Assembly: GCF_009659625.1 (NCBI RefSeq)
Contig: NZ_VOIW01000007.1
Location: 248,001 to 312,000, forward strand
Direction of reading: 5' to 3'
Source: Pseudomonas haemolytica
GTDB lineage: Bacteria > Pseudomonadota > Gammaproteobacteria > Pseudomonadales > Pseudomonadaceae
Length of the DNA stretch: 64,000 nucleotides
The notes below the pieces were generated by a model that was not told the DNA's origin, did no database searches, and saw nothing but the letters and a program-made list of their open reading frames with translations. A program made the position numbers and the translations under genes. Every line of letters begins with the position of its first letter. The first letter of the stretch is position 1. Shown piece after piece: positions 26,909-38,650 of this stretch.

Positions 26909-28387
26909 ATGCCTGACTCCACACAACTGCTTATCGGTGCCGGCCCAGGCGGCCAGCCCATCGCCCAGTCCATGCGCCTTGCCAACCGTCATGGGTTGAT
27001 CGCTGGCGCTACGGGCACCGGCAAGACCGTCACCTTGCAGCGCCTGGCGGAAGCCTTCAGTGATGCTGGCGTGGCGGTGTTCGCCGCCGACATCAAGGGC
27101 GACCTCTGCGGCCTGGGTGCCGCCGCCAACCCGCAAGGCAAAGTGGCCGAACGGATTGCCGGCATGCCGTTCCTGAATTACACCGCCCAGGCGTACCCGG
27201 TCACCCTGTGGGATATCCACGGGCAGTCCGGTCATCCGTTGCGCACCACCATCAGCGAAATGGGCCCGTTATTGCTCGGCAGCCTGTTGGAACTGACCGA
27301 CAGCCAGCAATCGGCGCTCTATGCGACCTTCAAGGTGGCCGATCGTGAAGGCCTGTTGCTGCTGGACCTCAAGGACCTCAAGGCGCTGCTCAATCACCTG
27401 CGCTATCACCCGGAACTGCTGGGCGACGACGCGGCACTGATGACCACCGGCTCCAGCCAGGCGCTGTTGCGGCGCCTGGCGGTATTGGAGCAGCAGGGCG
27501 CCGAAGCCCTGTTTGGCGAGCCGGCCCTGCAACTCGAAGATATTTTGCAGCCTGCCAGCGATGGTCGGGGGCGCATCCACCTGCTGGACGCCAGCCGCCT
27601 GGTGCATGAGGCGCCGAAGGTGTACGCGACCTTCCTGTTGTGGCTGCTGGCGGAGTTGTTCGAACAATTGCCGGAACGCGGCGATGCCGACAAACCGCTA
27701 TTGGCGCTGTTTTTCGACGAGGCGCATTTGTTGTTCGCCGATACGCCCAAAGCCTTGCAGGAGCGTCTGGAGCAAGTGGTGCGCCTGATCCGTTCCAAAG
27801 GTGTCGGCGTGTACTTCGTCACCCAATCGCCGGGCGACTTGCCCGACACAGTGCTGGCGCAACTGGGCCTGCGCATCCAGCACGGCTTGCGCGCCTTCAC
27901 CGCGAAAGAACAGAAATCCCTGCGGGCGGTGGCGGATGGTTTCCGGCCCAACCCGACGTTCGATACGTTGTCGGTGCTGACAGAGTTGGGCACCGGTGAG
28001 GCGTTGGTGGGGACCTTGCAGGAAAAAGGTACGCCAGAAGTCGTCCAGCGCGTATTGGTCGCACCCCCGCAATCGCGGATCGGCCCGCTCAGCGAAGCCG
28101 AGCGCGCGGCACTGGTCGCCAGTTCGCCGCTGCTGGGGCGTTATGACAAGCCGGTTGATCGTGAGTCGGCCTATGAGGTGCTGATGGCGCGCAAGGAGCT
28201 TGGGCCCACTGGCGAGGCTGCACCGACCGCCGAAGAACCGAGCTTCACCGACAAGGCCGGCGCATTCCTGGGAACCACGGCCGGCAAGGCGTTGAAGTCT
28301 GCAATGCAGCAGGCCGCGAATCAGATGGGGCGCCAGTTGGTGCGCGGCTTGTTGGGGTCGTTGCTGGGCGGCAGTAAGCGCAAATAG
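26909..28387 (+). CDS. yjgR: HerA-like ATPase of the DUF853 (YjgR) family
   Basis: A 492-residue P-loop ATPase. Walker A is GATGTGKT at 33-40, Walker B is LLALFFDEAHLLF, and sensor/arginine-finger regions (RSKGVGVYFVTQSPGDLP; QHGLRAFTAKEQKSL) are those of HerA/FtsK-type hexameric motors. The C-terminus is glycine- and basic-rich (RQLVRGLLGSLLGGSKRK). Family members are widespread but uncharacterised. The ATG at 26909 follows GGTGACG, a weak site. The MCP gene is divergent. Confidence 0.85.
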   Translation: MPDSTQLLIGAGPGGQPIAQSMRLANRHGLIAGATGTGKTVTLQRLAEAFSDAGVAVFAADIKGDLCGLGAAANPQGKVAERIAGMPFLNYTAQAYPVTLWDIHGQSGHPLRTTISEMGPLLLGSLLELTDSQQSALYATFKVADREGLLLLDLKDLKALLNHLRYHPELLGDDAALMTTGSSQALLRRLAVLEQQGAEALFGEPALQLEDILQPASDGRGRIHLLDASRLVHEAPKVYATFLLWLLAELFEQLPERGDADKPLLALFFDEAHLLFADTPKALQERLEQVVRLIRSKGVGVYFVTQSPGDLPDTVLAQLGLRIQHGLRAFTAKEQKSLRAVADGFRPNPTFDTLSVLTELGTGEALVGTLQEKGTPEVVQRVLVAPPQSRIGPLSEAERAALVASSPLLGRYDKPVDRESAYEVLMARKELGPTGEAAPTAEEPSFTDKAGAFLGTTAGKALKSAMQQAANQMGRQLVRGLLGSLLGGSKRK

Positions 28388-28391
28388 CGAT

Positions 28392-28847
28392 TCAGGGCTT
28401 GGGCCTAGCGTGTGCGGCCAGCCGTTCAAGTGCCGCGCGCAAGCCCGGGTCGCTGATCCCGTCGGCCGTTGCCTGGAGGGTTTCGGCCGCATTTTCCGAC
28501 AGGTCCATGGTATGTCCCACTGCGCCTTGCGGCACGGTGGGCGGCTGCACCTTGAACTGAATCCGCGTCAAACTGGCGAACTCATCAAATACCATCAGTT
28601 GCCGCTGCAAGCGTTTTTGTTGATAACGCAAGCGGGTCGCCCAATGGCCGTCGGTCACAATCAATAGCAGATTGCCTTCACGCCAGGACGCCACATGACA
28701 ATGTTCACGTGCGGCCGGTTGCAGCTGGCTTTCAAGCAGGCGTTGCAAATGGCCCAAGCGTTGCGCATGGCCAAAGATGGCTTTCAACGGCTTGGCTTCG
28801 CGGAGCAACACGCCGGGAGCGCGGGCTGTAAGTGGGCGAAATGCCAT
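28392..28847 (-). CDS. dciA: DciA-like (DUF721) protein
   Basis: A 151-residue protein of the DUF721 family, recognised by the N-terminal KH-like domain (LGHLQRLLESQLQPAAREHC, then EGNLLLIVTDGHWATRLRYQ). DciA loads or operates the replicative helicase DnaB in bacteria that lack DnaC, which includes Pseudomonas. It sits divergent to secA as in other pseudomonads. AAGGTG precedes the ATG. It converges on the HerA-like gene with only 4 bases between stops and no clear terminator. Confidence 0.78.
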   Translation of the reverse strand: MAFRPLTARAPGVLLREAKPLKAIFGHAQRLGHLQRLLESQLQPAAREHCHVASWREGNLLLIVTDGHWATRLRYQQKRLQRQLMVFDEFASLTRIQFKVQPPTVPQGAVGHTMDLSENAAETLQATADGISDPGLRAALERLAAHARPKP

Positions 28848-29152
28848 GTCTGGACACCTTAAGTAACAGAGCGGTCATCTTAACAGAAAGCGCCGGTACA
28901 CCCCGAGGCCATGCATCTACGGAGCTTTTCTCGTGAAATCAATAGGTAACTTCTGCACCTCATGGGTTGAAGTTCCAGCAAAAGCCCTTATTTTAAACAA
29001 GCCCTCTCACAGGCCCATGCCAGCATCGGGGAACAACGCCACTTTCCTCACCCACGATTCCGGGTAGAATGCGCGTTCGCATGCGGCCGTGAGGGCTGCT
29101 CGGGCCACTGACGGTGCGCCCTCCATCCCTATGTGTGGAAGAACCTGCCGAT
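28848..29152. other. Divergent leader region of dciA and secA
   Basis: About 305 bases holding the promoters of dciA (leftward) and secA (rightward). I see no SecM-like arrest peptide and no strong attenuator hairpin here; nothing else can be supported. Confidence 0.45.
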
Positions 29153-31888
<2,736 letters not shown>

Positions 31889-32012
31889 GATTTTCGCCTG
31901 ACGCTGCAACACCCCGCGCCGCGACCGGCATTAGCCGTCGCGGCGTTTTGCCATTAATTCCCACCGTCGATAACGACGGCACAGACATCACCTATTTTTA
32001 AGGAGCGCATTC

Positions 32013-33230
32013 ATGGCTGTTGGTCTTGGTCCTTTGCCCACATTGCACCCGGTTGCCGGTTTTGAGCTCGGTATCGCTTCGGCCGGCATCAAGCGCCCGG
32101 GGCGTAAGGATGTGGTAGTGATGCGCTGTGCCGAAGGCTCGACCGTTGCCGGTGTGTTCACCCTCAACGCTTTCTGCGCTGCGCCGGTGATCCTGGCCAA
32201 GCAACGTGTGGCCGGCACGATCCGTTACCTGCTGACCAACACCGGCAATGCCAACGCCGGCACCGGCGAGCCAGGCCTGGTGGCTGCTGCGCGCACCTGC
32301 GCCAAGCTGGCCCAACTGACCGGCGTGGACGCCAGCCAAGTGCTGCCATACTCCACCGGCGTGATCGGCGAGCCGCTGCCGGTGGAAAAAATCGAAGGCG
32401 CTTTGCAAGCTGCGTTGGATGACCTGTCTGTGGATAACTGGGCGGCTGCGGCCACTGGCATCATGACCACCGACACCTTGCCCAAAGGTGCGAGCCGCCA
32501 GTTTGTGCACGACGGCGTGACGGTTACCGTAACCGGCATCAGCAAGGGCGCGGGCATGATCCGCCCGAACATGGCCACCATGCTCGGCTATATCGCCACC
32601 GACGCCAAAGTCTCGCGCGAGGTGCTGCACAGCCTGATCCTGGACGCTGCCAACAAGTCGTTCAACCGCATCACCATCGATGGCGACACCTCGACCAACG
32701 ACTGCTGCATGCTGATCGCTACCGGCCAGGCCAGCCTGCCGCCCATCACCGAAGCCAGCGGCCCGCTGTTCGCGGCGTTGAAGCAGGCAGTATTTGAAGT
32801 GTGCATGGACGTAGCCCAGGCCATCGTGCGGGACGGCGAGGGCGCGACCAAGTTCGTCACTGTTGAAGTCAACGGCGGCGCCAACCACCAGGAATGCCTG
32901 GACGTGGGCTACACCGTGGCTCACTCGCCGTTGATCAAGACCGCGCTGTTTGCGTCGGACCCGAACTGGGGCCGTATCCTGGCAGCGGTTGGCCGTGCCG
33001 GCGTGCCGGACCTGGACGTGAGCAAGATCGACGTGTTCCTCGGCGACGTGTGCATCGCCAGCGGTGGTGCTCGCGCCGAAACCTACACCGAGGCCCAGGG
33101 CTCGGCGGTCATGCAGCAGGAAGAAATCACCATCCGCATCGAATTGGGTCGTGGCGCGTGCAGCGAAACCATCTGGACCACGGACCTGTCCCACGAATAC
33201 GTGAAGATCAATGCGGAATACCGTACCTGA
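32013..33230 (+). CDS. argJ: Bifunctional glutamate N-acetyltransferase / ornithine acetyltransferase
   Basis: A 405-residue ArgJ that recycles the acetyl group between N-acetylornithine and glutamate in arginine synthesis. The autocleavage motif NMATMLGYIATD is intact, with the nucleophile T189 that becomes the N-terminus of the beta chain. KGAGMIRP before it and DPNWGRILAAVGRAG near the end are also diagnostic. AAGGAG precedes the ATG. The next gene starts within its last codons' vicinity, so the two are probably co-transcribed. Confidence 0.95.
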   Translation: MAVGLGPLPTLHPVAGFELGIASAGIKRPGRKDVVVMRCAEGSTVAGVFTLNAFCAAPVILAKQRVAGTIRYLLTNTGNANAGTGEPGLVAAARTCAKLAQLTGVDASQVLPYSTGVIGEPLPVEKIEGALQAALDDLSVDNWAAAATGIMTTDTLPKGASRQFVHDGVTVTVTGISKGAGMIRPNMATMLGYIATDAKVSREVLHSLILDAANKSFNRITIDGDTSTNDCCMLIATGQASLPPITEASGPLFAALKQAVFEVCMDVAQAIVRDGEGATKFVTVEVNGGANHQECLDVGYTVAHSPLIKTALFASDPNWGRILAAVGRAGVPDLDVSKIDVFLGDVCIASGGARAETYTEAQGSAVMQQEEITIRIELGRGACSETIWTTDLSHEYVKINAEYRT

Positions 33231-33249
33231 TACCAAGAGGAAACTGGCG

Positions 33250-34194
33250 GTGAAACGAGTGCATGTAGCAGCAGCGGTGATCCGCGGTGTCGACGGCAGG
33301 ATCCTGCTGGCGCGCCGTGCCGATACCCAGCATCAAGGCGGCCTCTGGGAGTTTCCCGGGGGCAAGGTGGAGGCCGATGAATCGGTCGCCACGGCCTTGT
33401 CCCGTGAACTGCAGGAAGAGTTGGGCATCCAGGTCACCACGGCGCGACCGCTGATCAAGGTGCAGCATGATTATCCGGACAAGCAGGTGTTGCTGGATGT
33501 CTGGGAAGTCTCGGCCTTTACCGGCGAGCCCCATGGCGCCGAAGGGCAGCCGTTGGAATGGGTGACGCCACGGGACTTGGTCAACTATGAGTTCCCGGCG
33601 GCGAATGCGCCGATTGTTGCTGCTGCACGCTTGCCCGCCGAGTATTTGATCACCCCGGGCGAGCTGGAAGCCCCGACGCTGTTGCGTGGTATCCAGAAGG
33701 CTATCGCCGGTGGCATCAAGCTGGTTCAACTGCGTGCGCCCAATGGCTATGACCCCAAATACCGTGACCTGGCGGTGGATGCGGTTGGCCTGTGTGCTGG
33801 CAAGGCGCAATTGATGCTCAAGGGGCCGTTTGAATGGCTGGGGGATTTCCCTGCCGCCGGCTGGCACATGACCTCGGCGCAGTTGCGCAAATACGCCAGC
33901 AAGGGTCGCCCGCTGCCCAAAGACCGTTGGTTGGCCGCGTCCTGCCACAACGCTGAAGAACTGGCGCTGGCCGAGATGATGGACGTGGATTTTGTCACGC
34001 TGTCGCCGGTGCAGCCGACCCAGACCCATCCGGATGCGCAGCCGTTGGGTTGGGAGCAGGCGCAGGAGTTGATTCGCGGGTTCAGCAAACCAGTTTTCCT
34101 GTTGGGCGGGGTTGGGCCTGCGCAGCGGGAGAAGGCTTGGGAGGCTGGGGCCCAGGGTGTGGCAGGTATCAGGGCGTTCTGGCCGCAGGTTTGA
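33250..34194 (+). CDS. Nudix hydrolase fused to a ThiE/TenI-like domain
   Basis: A 314-residue two-domain protein. Residues 1-130 are a MutT-type 8-oxo-dGTP pyrophosphohydrolase with an intact Nudix box (GGKVEADE, seven residues, then RELQEELGI). Residues about 140-314 are a thiamine-phosphate-synthase-like barrel (PTLLRGIQKAIAGGIKLVQLR; DFVTLSPVQPTQTHP; VFLLGGVG). The fusion is known in gammaproteobacteria; the second domain may recognise a base or nucleoside rather than make thiamine. A GTG at 33250 with GAGG before it is chosen over an ATG at 33211 inside argJ. Confidence 0.88.
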   Translation: MKRVHVAAAVIRGVDGRILLARRADTQHQGGLWEFPGGKVEADESVATALSRELQEELGIQVTTARPLIKVQHDYPDKQVLLDVWEVSAFTGEPHGAEGQPLEWVTPRDLVNYEFPAANAPIVAAARLPAEYLITPGELEAPTLLRGIQKAIAGGIKLVQLRAPNGYDPKYRDLAVDAVGLCAGKAQLMLKGPFEWLGDFPAAGWHMTSAQLRKYASKGRPLPKDRWLAASCHNAEELALAEMMDVDFVTLSPVQPTQTHPDAQPLGWEQAQELIRGFSKPVFLLGGVGPAQREKAWEAGAQGVAGIRAFWPQV

Positions 34195-34201
34195 TGGTGT
34201 T

Positions 34202-34309
34202 CTGACGGGCCCTATCGGGAGCAAGCCCCCTCCCACATTCGACCGAGTTCCAACTTTGGAATGTGGTCTGAATGTGGGAGGGGGCTTGCTCCCGATGAGG
34301 CCCCGTCAG
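34202..34309. repeat. Paired extragenic repeat (27-base perfect inverted arms)
   Basis: Arms 34214-34240 and 34270-34296 are exact reverse complements carrying the TGTGGGAGGGGGCTTGCTCC core; the symmetry continues imperfectly outward with CTGACGGG and CCCCGTCAG. It fills the gap between two convergent genes and can form a long hairpin that ends both transcripts. Confidence 0.8.
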
Positions 34310-34323
34310 TCCCCTGGGAAATG

Positions 34324-34902
34324 TCAGTGTGGCTTGGCAGCGGCCTGCCATAACACTTCAGCAACACCTTGGCGCCGGGCAATCACCCTGGCCGCCACAA
34401 ACAGCAAATCCGACAACCGATTGATATACGCCAACCCCACGCCTTCCAACGGCTCCACCGTATTCAACTGCTGACAGCGCCGCTCAGCACTGCGCGCCAG
34501 GCTGCGGCACACATGGGCTTGGGCAATCAAGGCTGAGCCACCGGGTAGGATGAAGTTCTCCAACGGCCCGACTTCTTCGTTCCAGCGATCAATCGCCGCT
34601 TCCAGCCGATCCACTTCCGCTGCATTCAACGCCTTGTACACCGGCATCGCCAGCTCACCGCCCAGGTCGAACAAACGATGTTGGCACGGTGTGAGCACCT
34701 CAATCACGTCCATCAGCGCCGGGTGCTTGCCGCTTTGCTCTTCCAGGTTGGCCAGCAACAGGCCCAATTGGCTGTTAAGCGTATCTACCTCGCCAATCGC
34801 CTCCACGCGCGGGTGGTCCTTGGGCACGCGGCGGCCGTCGCCGAGGCCGGTTTCGCCCTTGTCGCCGGTACGGGTGTAGATCTTCGACAGGCGAAAGCCC
34901 AT
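34324..34902 (-). CDS. Cob(I)alamin adenosyltransferase, PduO type
   Basis: A 192-residue ATP:corrinoid adenosyltransferase. The signature IYTRTGDKGETGLGDGRR near the start binds ATP; RVEAIGEVDTLNSQLG and CRSLARSAERRCQQL with INRLSDLLFVAAR complete the PduO-type trimer core. It adenosylates cobalamin to the coenzyme form. GGAGC precedes the ATG at 34902; the frame extends upstream only as a shadow of the kinase gene. It follows the sensor kinase by 2 bases and is likely co-transcribed. Confidence 0.9.
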   Translation of the reverse strand: MGFRLSKIYTRTGDKGETGLGDGRRVPKDHPRVEAIGEVDTLNSQLGLLLANLEEQSGKHPALMDVIEVLTPCQHRLFDLGGELAMPVYKALNAAEVDRLEAAIDRWNEEVGPLENFILPGGSALIAQAHVCRSLARSAERRCQQLNTVEPLEGVGLAYINRLSDLLFVAARVIARRQGVAEVLWQAAAKPH

Positions 34903-34904
34903 GG

Positions 34905-36941
34905 TCAGTGCTCCAGTTGGGTAAGTTCTGCGGGGGACAATTGGCTGCCGGCCAGGGGCAGACGCAAGGTAAAGCAGGTGCCTTGGCCCAGGGTGGAATG
35001 CACTTCCATCTGGCCCTTGTGGTTGTTGGTAATAATGAAATACGACACCGACAGCCCAAGCCCGGTGCCCTGGCCGATTTCCTTGGTGGTGAAGAACGGT
35101 TCGAAGGTGCGCTTGCGCACGTTTTCGCTCATGCCGATGCCGTTGTCTTCCACCTGGATTTCTGCCCACGGCGGGTTGAGGCGGGTGCGCAGAATAATGC
35201 GCCCCGGCTCGCTGTCGTCGTCACGCAGGTGGATGGCTTGGGCGGCATTCTTCAGCAGGTTGAGCAGCACTTGCTCCAGCTCGTTGGCGGTGCCGGGCAC
35301 CGGGCCCAGTTGCGGGTCAAACTGGCGGATGATCGCTTGGCCCTTGAAATCGAAACCGATGGTCAGGTCGAAGTCGTTGCCGGCGATTTCCACGGCCTGG
35401 TCGATCAGGGCCGGCAAATCGCAGGGGGCCATCTGGCGATTACTGCGACGGCTGAAACTGAGCATATGGGTGACGATTTTCGCCGCACGTGCACCGGCCT
35501 GCTGAATGCCGTCGAGCAACTGTGGGACTTCGCGGCCTTGCAGGTAACGATTGACTGTATCCAGCTCGATGCCCACCTGCTCGGCAAGCTCCAGGTTCTT
35601 GGGCAGGTCCGGGGACAGGCGGCGGCGGATGTTCTGCACGTTATGCAGGATCGCGCCCAGTGGGTTGTTGATCTCGTGGGCCATACCGGCGGCGAGGCCG
35701 CCGACGGAGAGCATTTTTTCCGACTGCACCATCATCTCTTCCAGGGACAGGCGCTGGGTGATGTCGTCGATACGGATCACCACGCCGCGCCCGGCACCGC
35801 CCATCAACGGGTAGAACGTCAGCGCGTAATGCTTGGGCTCGTCGTCCTTGACCCAGGTGACCCGCTCGATCCGTTCCACCGTGTGCTGCTCCACCGTGGC
35901 CTTGATTTGCGGCAGGTACGGCTTGAGCGGCTGGAAGGCGAGGAAAATCGGCTGATTCAGGGCTTCGTCCAGACGCGTACCGGAAAGGGCGGTGGCTTCC
36001 TGGTTCCACTGGGTGACATAGAGCTGCTCGTCCAGAGCGATCAGCGCCGAGGGCATCGAGTCGATAATGCTGTTGAGGTAGTTCTGGAAACCGGTGAGCT
36101 TTTTCTCGATCTTGCTGCGCACCTGGACTTCCAGTTCCAGCTTGCGGTTGGTATGCCGGGTTTCTTCGGCCAACCCCTGGGCCTGGTCGTAAGCGGCCTG
36201 GGAGTCGTCACGCGCACGCTTGAGCTGCTGCTCGCGGGCCTCGATGCGCGACAACATCGTGTTGAAGGCTTCGGCCAGGCTGCCGATTTCGTCATGGTTG
36301 CCACGCCCGGCGCGCAGGGCGTAGTTCTCTTCGCGGGTCACCTGGCGGGACAGTTCTTCCAGTTCATGGATGGGGCGCGTGATCAGGCGCTTGATCTGCC
36401 GGGCGATGACCAGCCATAGCAACACACTGAAAATCAGGATGCCCAGGCTTGCGGTCAGCGTGCCGGTATAGAAAGCCACCGGCAGTTCACTGCTGGCCAC
36501 CAGTAACAAATGCCCGGAAGGCTGGGCGCCACGGGGCAGGGTGATGACCTGGTTGCTGCGAAACTCGGTGACGCGCCAGGCCTCGATATGCCGGTAGTTG
36601 TCCGGCAGGTGCAGGCGGTCGCCGTGCTGCAGCTGCGCCAGGCGGTTGCCTTCGCCGTCGTACAGGGCGGCGGCACGCAGTGGGGAATAACTGGTCAGTT
36701 CATTGAGCAGCGCTTCGGCCTTGGCTGGGGATTCGAGGGCCTCGGCGGCGAGCGACGGGTTGGACACCAGTCGGCCAATCGCCTGCAATGCCTGGGGCGC
36801 CATGCTTTCCTGGGAGATCCAGTAGGCGGCGCTGATAAACGTCAGGTTGGCCACCAGTAATACGGTGGTCAATAGCACCAGCAAGGCCGCCAGCAGTTTC
36901 TGCCCTACCGGTAGATTTTCAAGACGCTGGCGCAGTGGCAT
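34905..36941 (-). CDS. Membrane sensor histidine kinase (HAMP-PAS-HisKA)
   Basis: A 678-residue kinase. A membrane segment (LLAALLVLLTTVLLVANLTF) and a second (LGILIFSVLLWLVIA) bracket a periplasmic domain; HAMP (ITRPIHELEELSRQV), a coiled coil, a PAS domain (INSIIDSMPSALIALDEQLY is its start) and the transmitter follow, with phosphoacceptor H422 in AHEINNPLG, N box LLNLLKNAAQAI and VEDNGIGMSE. No response regulator is adjacent in this window; in P. aeruginosa a homologue lies in the same panE-yajQ neighbourhood. The signal is unknown. Confidence 0.87.
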   Translation of the reverse strand: MPLRQRLENLPVGQKLLAALLVLLTTVLLVANLTFISAAYWISQESMAPQALQAIGRLVSNPSLAAEALESPAKAEALLNELTSYSPLRAAALYDGEGNRLAQLQHGDRLHLPDNYRHIEAWRVTEFRSNQVITLPRGAQPSGHLLLVASSELPVAFYTGTLTASLGILIFSVLLWLVIARQIKRLITRPIHELEELSRQVTREENYALRAGRGNHDEIGSLAEAFNTMLSRIEAREQQLKRARDDSQAAYDQAQGLAEETRHTNRKLELEVQVRSKIEKKLTGFQNYLNSIIDSMPSALIALDEQLYVTQWNQEATALSGTRLDEALNQPIFLAFQPLKPYLPQIKATVEQHTVERIERVTWVKDDEPKHYALTFYPLMGGAGRGVVIRIDDITQRLSLEEMMVQSEKMLSVGGLAAGMAHEINNPLGAILHNVQNIRRRLSPDLPKNLELAEQVGIELDTVNRYLQGREVPQLLDGIQQAGARAAKIVTHMLSFSRRSNRQMAPCDLPALIDQAVEIAGNDFDLTIGFDFKGQAIIRQFDPQLGPVPGTANELEQVLLNLLKNAAQAIHLRDDDSEPGRIILRTRLNPPWAEIQVEDNGIGMSENVRKRTFEPFFTTKEIGQGTGLGLSVSYFIITNNHKGQMEVHSTLGQGTCFTLRLPLAGSQLSPAELTQLEH

Positions 36942-36987
36942 CAGGGTTTTCCCAGGTGATAGACAGGTAGGCAGGGTAGCGCGTGCC

Positions 36988-37905
36988 TCAGTCGCTGGCC
37001 AATCCGCGTGCGAGCAAATGCTCGACCAGCCGCGCCTGCAACTGTTGCAGATGTGGCAAGACCAACTGGTGGCGGGCCGCCGCCTGGCAAGCGTAGCCCA
37101 GCAGGTAACTGATTTCGGTGCGTCGGGCGTTGGCGACGTCCTGGTACATGGAGGAGTAATTGGCCGCGGTGGCCTGGATCACGCGCTCCACTTCAGCGTG
37201 CAGATCCTCTGCGGCCGCGGGCTGGCCGCAGTATTCCAGCAGCTCGGCCAATTCGGCGCACAAGGTTGCCACTTCACACTGATGGGCTTGCAAGCCACCA
37301 TTGCGGCACTGGTAGAGCACGGTCAGCGGGTTGATGGCGCAATTGAGCGCCAGCTTGCGCCACAGGCGCGTAAGGATATCGGTCGCCCATTCGTGAGGAA
37401 TGCCGGCCGCTTGCAGGTCGTCCAGCCACAGCACTGGTGTGGGATGGCCCGCGTCTCCCAGCCAGGTGTAACCGTGGCCGGCAAACACGACCCGCCAATC
37501 GCCATCGCGGAACGCGCCTTCGGTGCTGGAGGCATAGATGCAGCGGGCTGACGGCACTTGCGCAGCCACTGCGTCCTGGCTGCCCAAGCCGTTTTGCAGC
37601 AGGATCAGTTCGGCGTCCGGTGCCAGCCGATGTTGCAACTGGGCGATAGCGCTTTGGGCATCGTAGGCTTTGCACGCCACCAGCAGGCGATGAATCGGCT
37701 CGGGGCTTTCAGGTGTTTCGCCGATCACCGCATAGGTATGTTCCACGCCGTGCTCTACCAGGGTCAGCCCTTGGCCGGCTCGATAGCTGGCCAGGCGCGC
37801 GTCATTGCGCAGGATCAGCCTGACGGGCACGCCCGCACGCGCCAGCCGTGTGGCCCAGAGGGTGCCCAGGCTGCCAGCGCCGAGAATATGCCAGGGGGTC
37901 GACAT
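36988..37905 (-). CDS. panE: 2-dehydropantoate 2-reductase
   Basis: A 305-residue NADPH-dependent ketopantoate reductase of pantothenate synthesis. The Rossmann motif is ILGAGSLGTLWATRLARAG at the N-terminus; the catalytic-domain signatures WRKLALNCAINPLTVLYQC (with the active lysine) and TEISYLLGY are present. GGAGC lies 8 bases before the ATG at 37905. A short gap of 46 bases separates it from the downstream kinase gene, so it could lead a three-gene transcript. Confidence 0.88.
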   Translation of the reverse strand: MSTPWHILGAGSLGTLWATRLARAGVPVRLILRNDARLASYRAGQGLTLVEHGVEHTYAVIGETPESPEPIHRLLVACKAYDAQSAIAQLQHRLAPDAELILLQNGLGSQDAVAAQVPSARCIYASSTEGAFRDGDWRVVFAGHGYTWLGDAGHPTPVLWLDDLQAAGIPHEWATDILTRLWRKLALNCAINPLTVLYQCRNGGLQAHQCEVATLCAELAELLEYCGQPAAAEDLHAEVERVIQATAANYSSMYQDVANARRTEISYLLGYACQAAARHQLVLPHLQQLQARLVEHLLARGLASD

Positions 37906-38028
37906 CAGTTTGTGCTCCGTAGGGTCGCTCACAGTGAACGGGGCGAAAGAACCGCTATAATGCCTCGGCATTTTAGCTCGGGCGCGCTCCATCTCTACTG
38001 AGCCCGCCCCTTATATTGGAGAAATGAC

Positions 38029-38514
38029 ATGCCTTCGTTCGACGTGGTATCCGAACTGGACAAACACGAAGTCACCAACGCCGTCGAGAACGCCGTCAAG
38101 GAGCTGGACCGTCGCTATGACTTGAAAGGCAAGGGCAGCTTCGAATTCAAGGAAAAGGAACTGACCGTCAACCTGACCGCTGAAGCCGATTTCCAGCTGG
38201 AAGCGATGATCGAGATCCTCAAGCTGGCGCTGGTCAAGCGCAAGATCGACGTGCAGTGCCTTGAAGTCAAGGACGCCTACGCCTCCGGCAAACTGATGAA
38301 GCAGGAAGCCGTGCTCAAGGAAGGTATCGACAAGGAGCTGGCGAAGAAGATCGTCGCGCATATCAAGGATGCCAAGCTGAAAGTCCAGGCCGCCATCCAG
38401 GGCGAACAGGTTCGTGTCACCGGCAAGAAGCGCGACGACCTGCAAGACGCCATTGCGGCCCTGCGTGCCAAGACCTTCGACATGCCGCTGCAGTTCAATA
38501 ACTTCCGCGACTGA
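38029..38514 (+). CDS. yajQ: YajQ family nucleotide-binding protein
   Basis: A 161-residue protein nearly identical to the YajQ family: MPSFDVVSELDKHEVTNAV at the start, GKGSFEFKEKELTVNLTAE, and the ending AIAALRAKTFDMPLQFNNFRD. Family members bind nucleotides, including c-di-GMP in Xanthomonas and Pseudomonas, and act in regulation or phage biology. TTGGAG precedes the ATG. Confidence 0.93.
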   Translation: MPSFDVVSELDKHEVTNAVENAVKELDRRYDLKGKGSFEFKEKELTVNLTAEADFQLEAMIEILKLALVKRKIDVQCLEVKDAYASGKLMKQEAVLKEGIDKELAKKIVAHIKDAKLKVQAAIQGEQVRVTGKKRDDLQDAIAALRAKTFDMPLQFNNFRD

Positions 38515-38650
38515 TGGCACTTTGGGGAACCTGTGGGCGTTTTTGACGTCCCACGCCCCAGAACTTACGCCTACTCTTGAGCCCTGCGGGGCTCGATTGC
38601 GTTAGTGGGTACTCAAAAAAGCCGCACATCCGGTAAACAGGAGAATGTAG

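Noticed and set aside
34324..35169. Longer version of the adenosyltransferase starting inside the kinase gene
   Set aside because: The extra N-terminal sequence is an out-of-frame reading of the kinase; the ATG at 34902 with GGAGC gives the family start.
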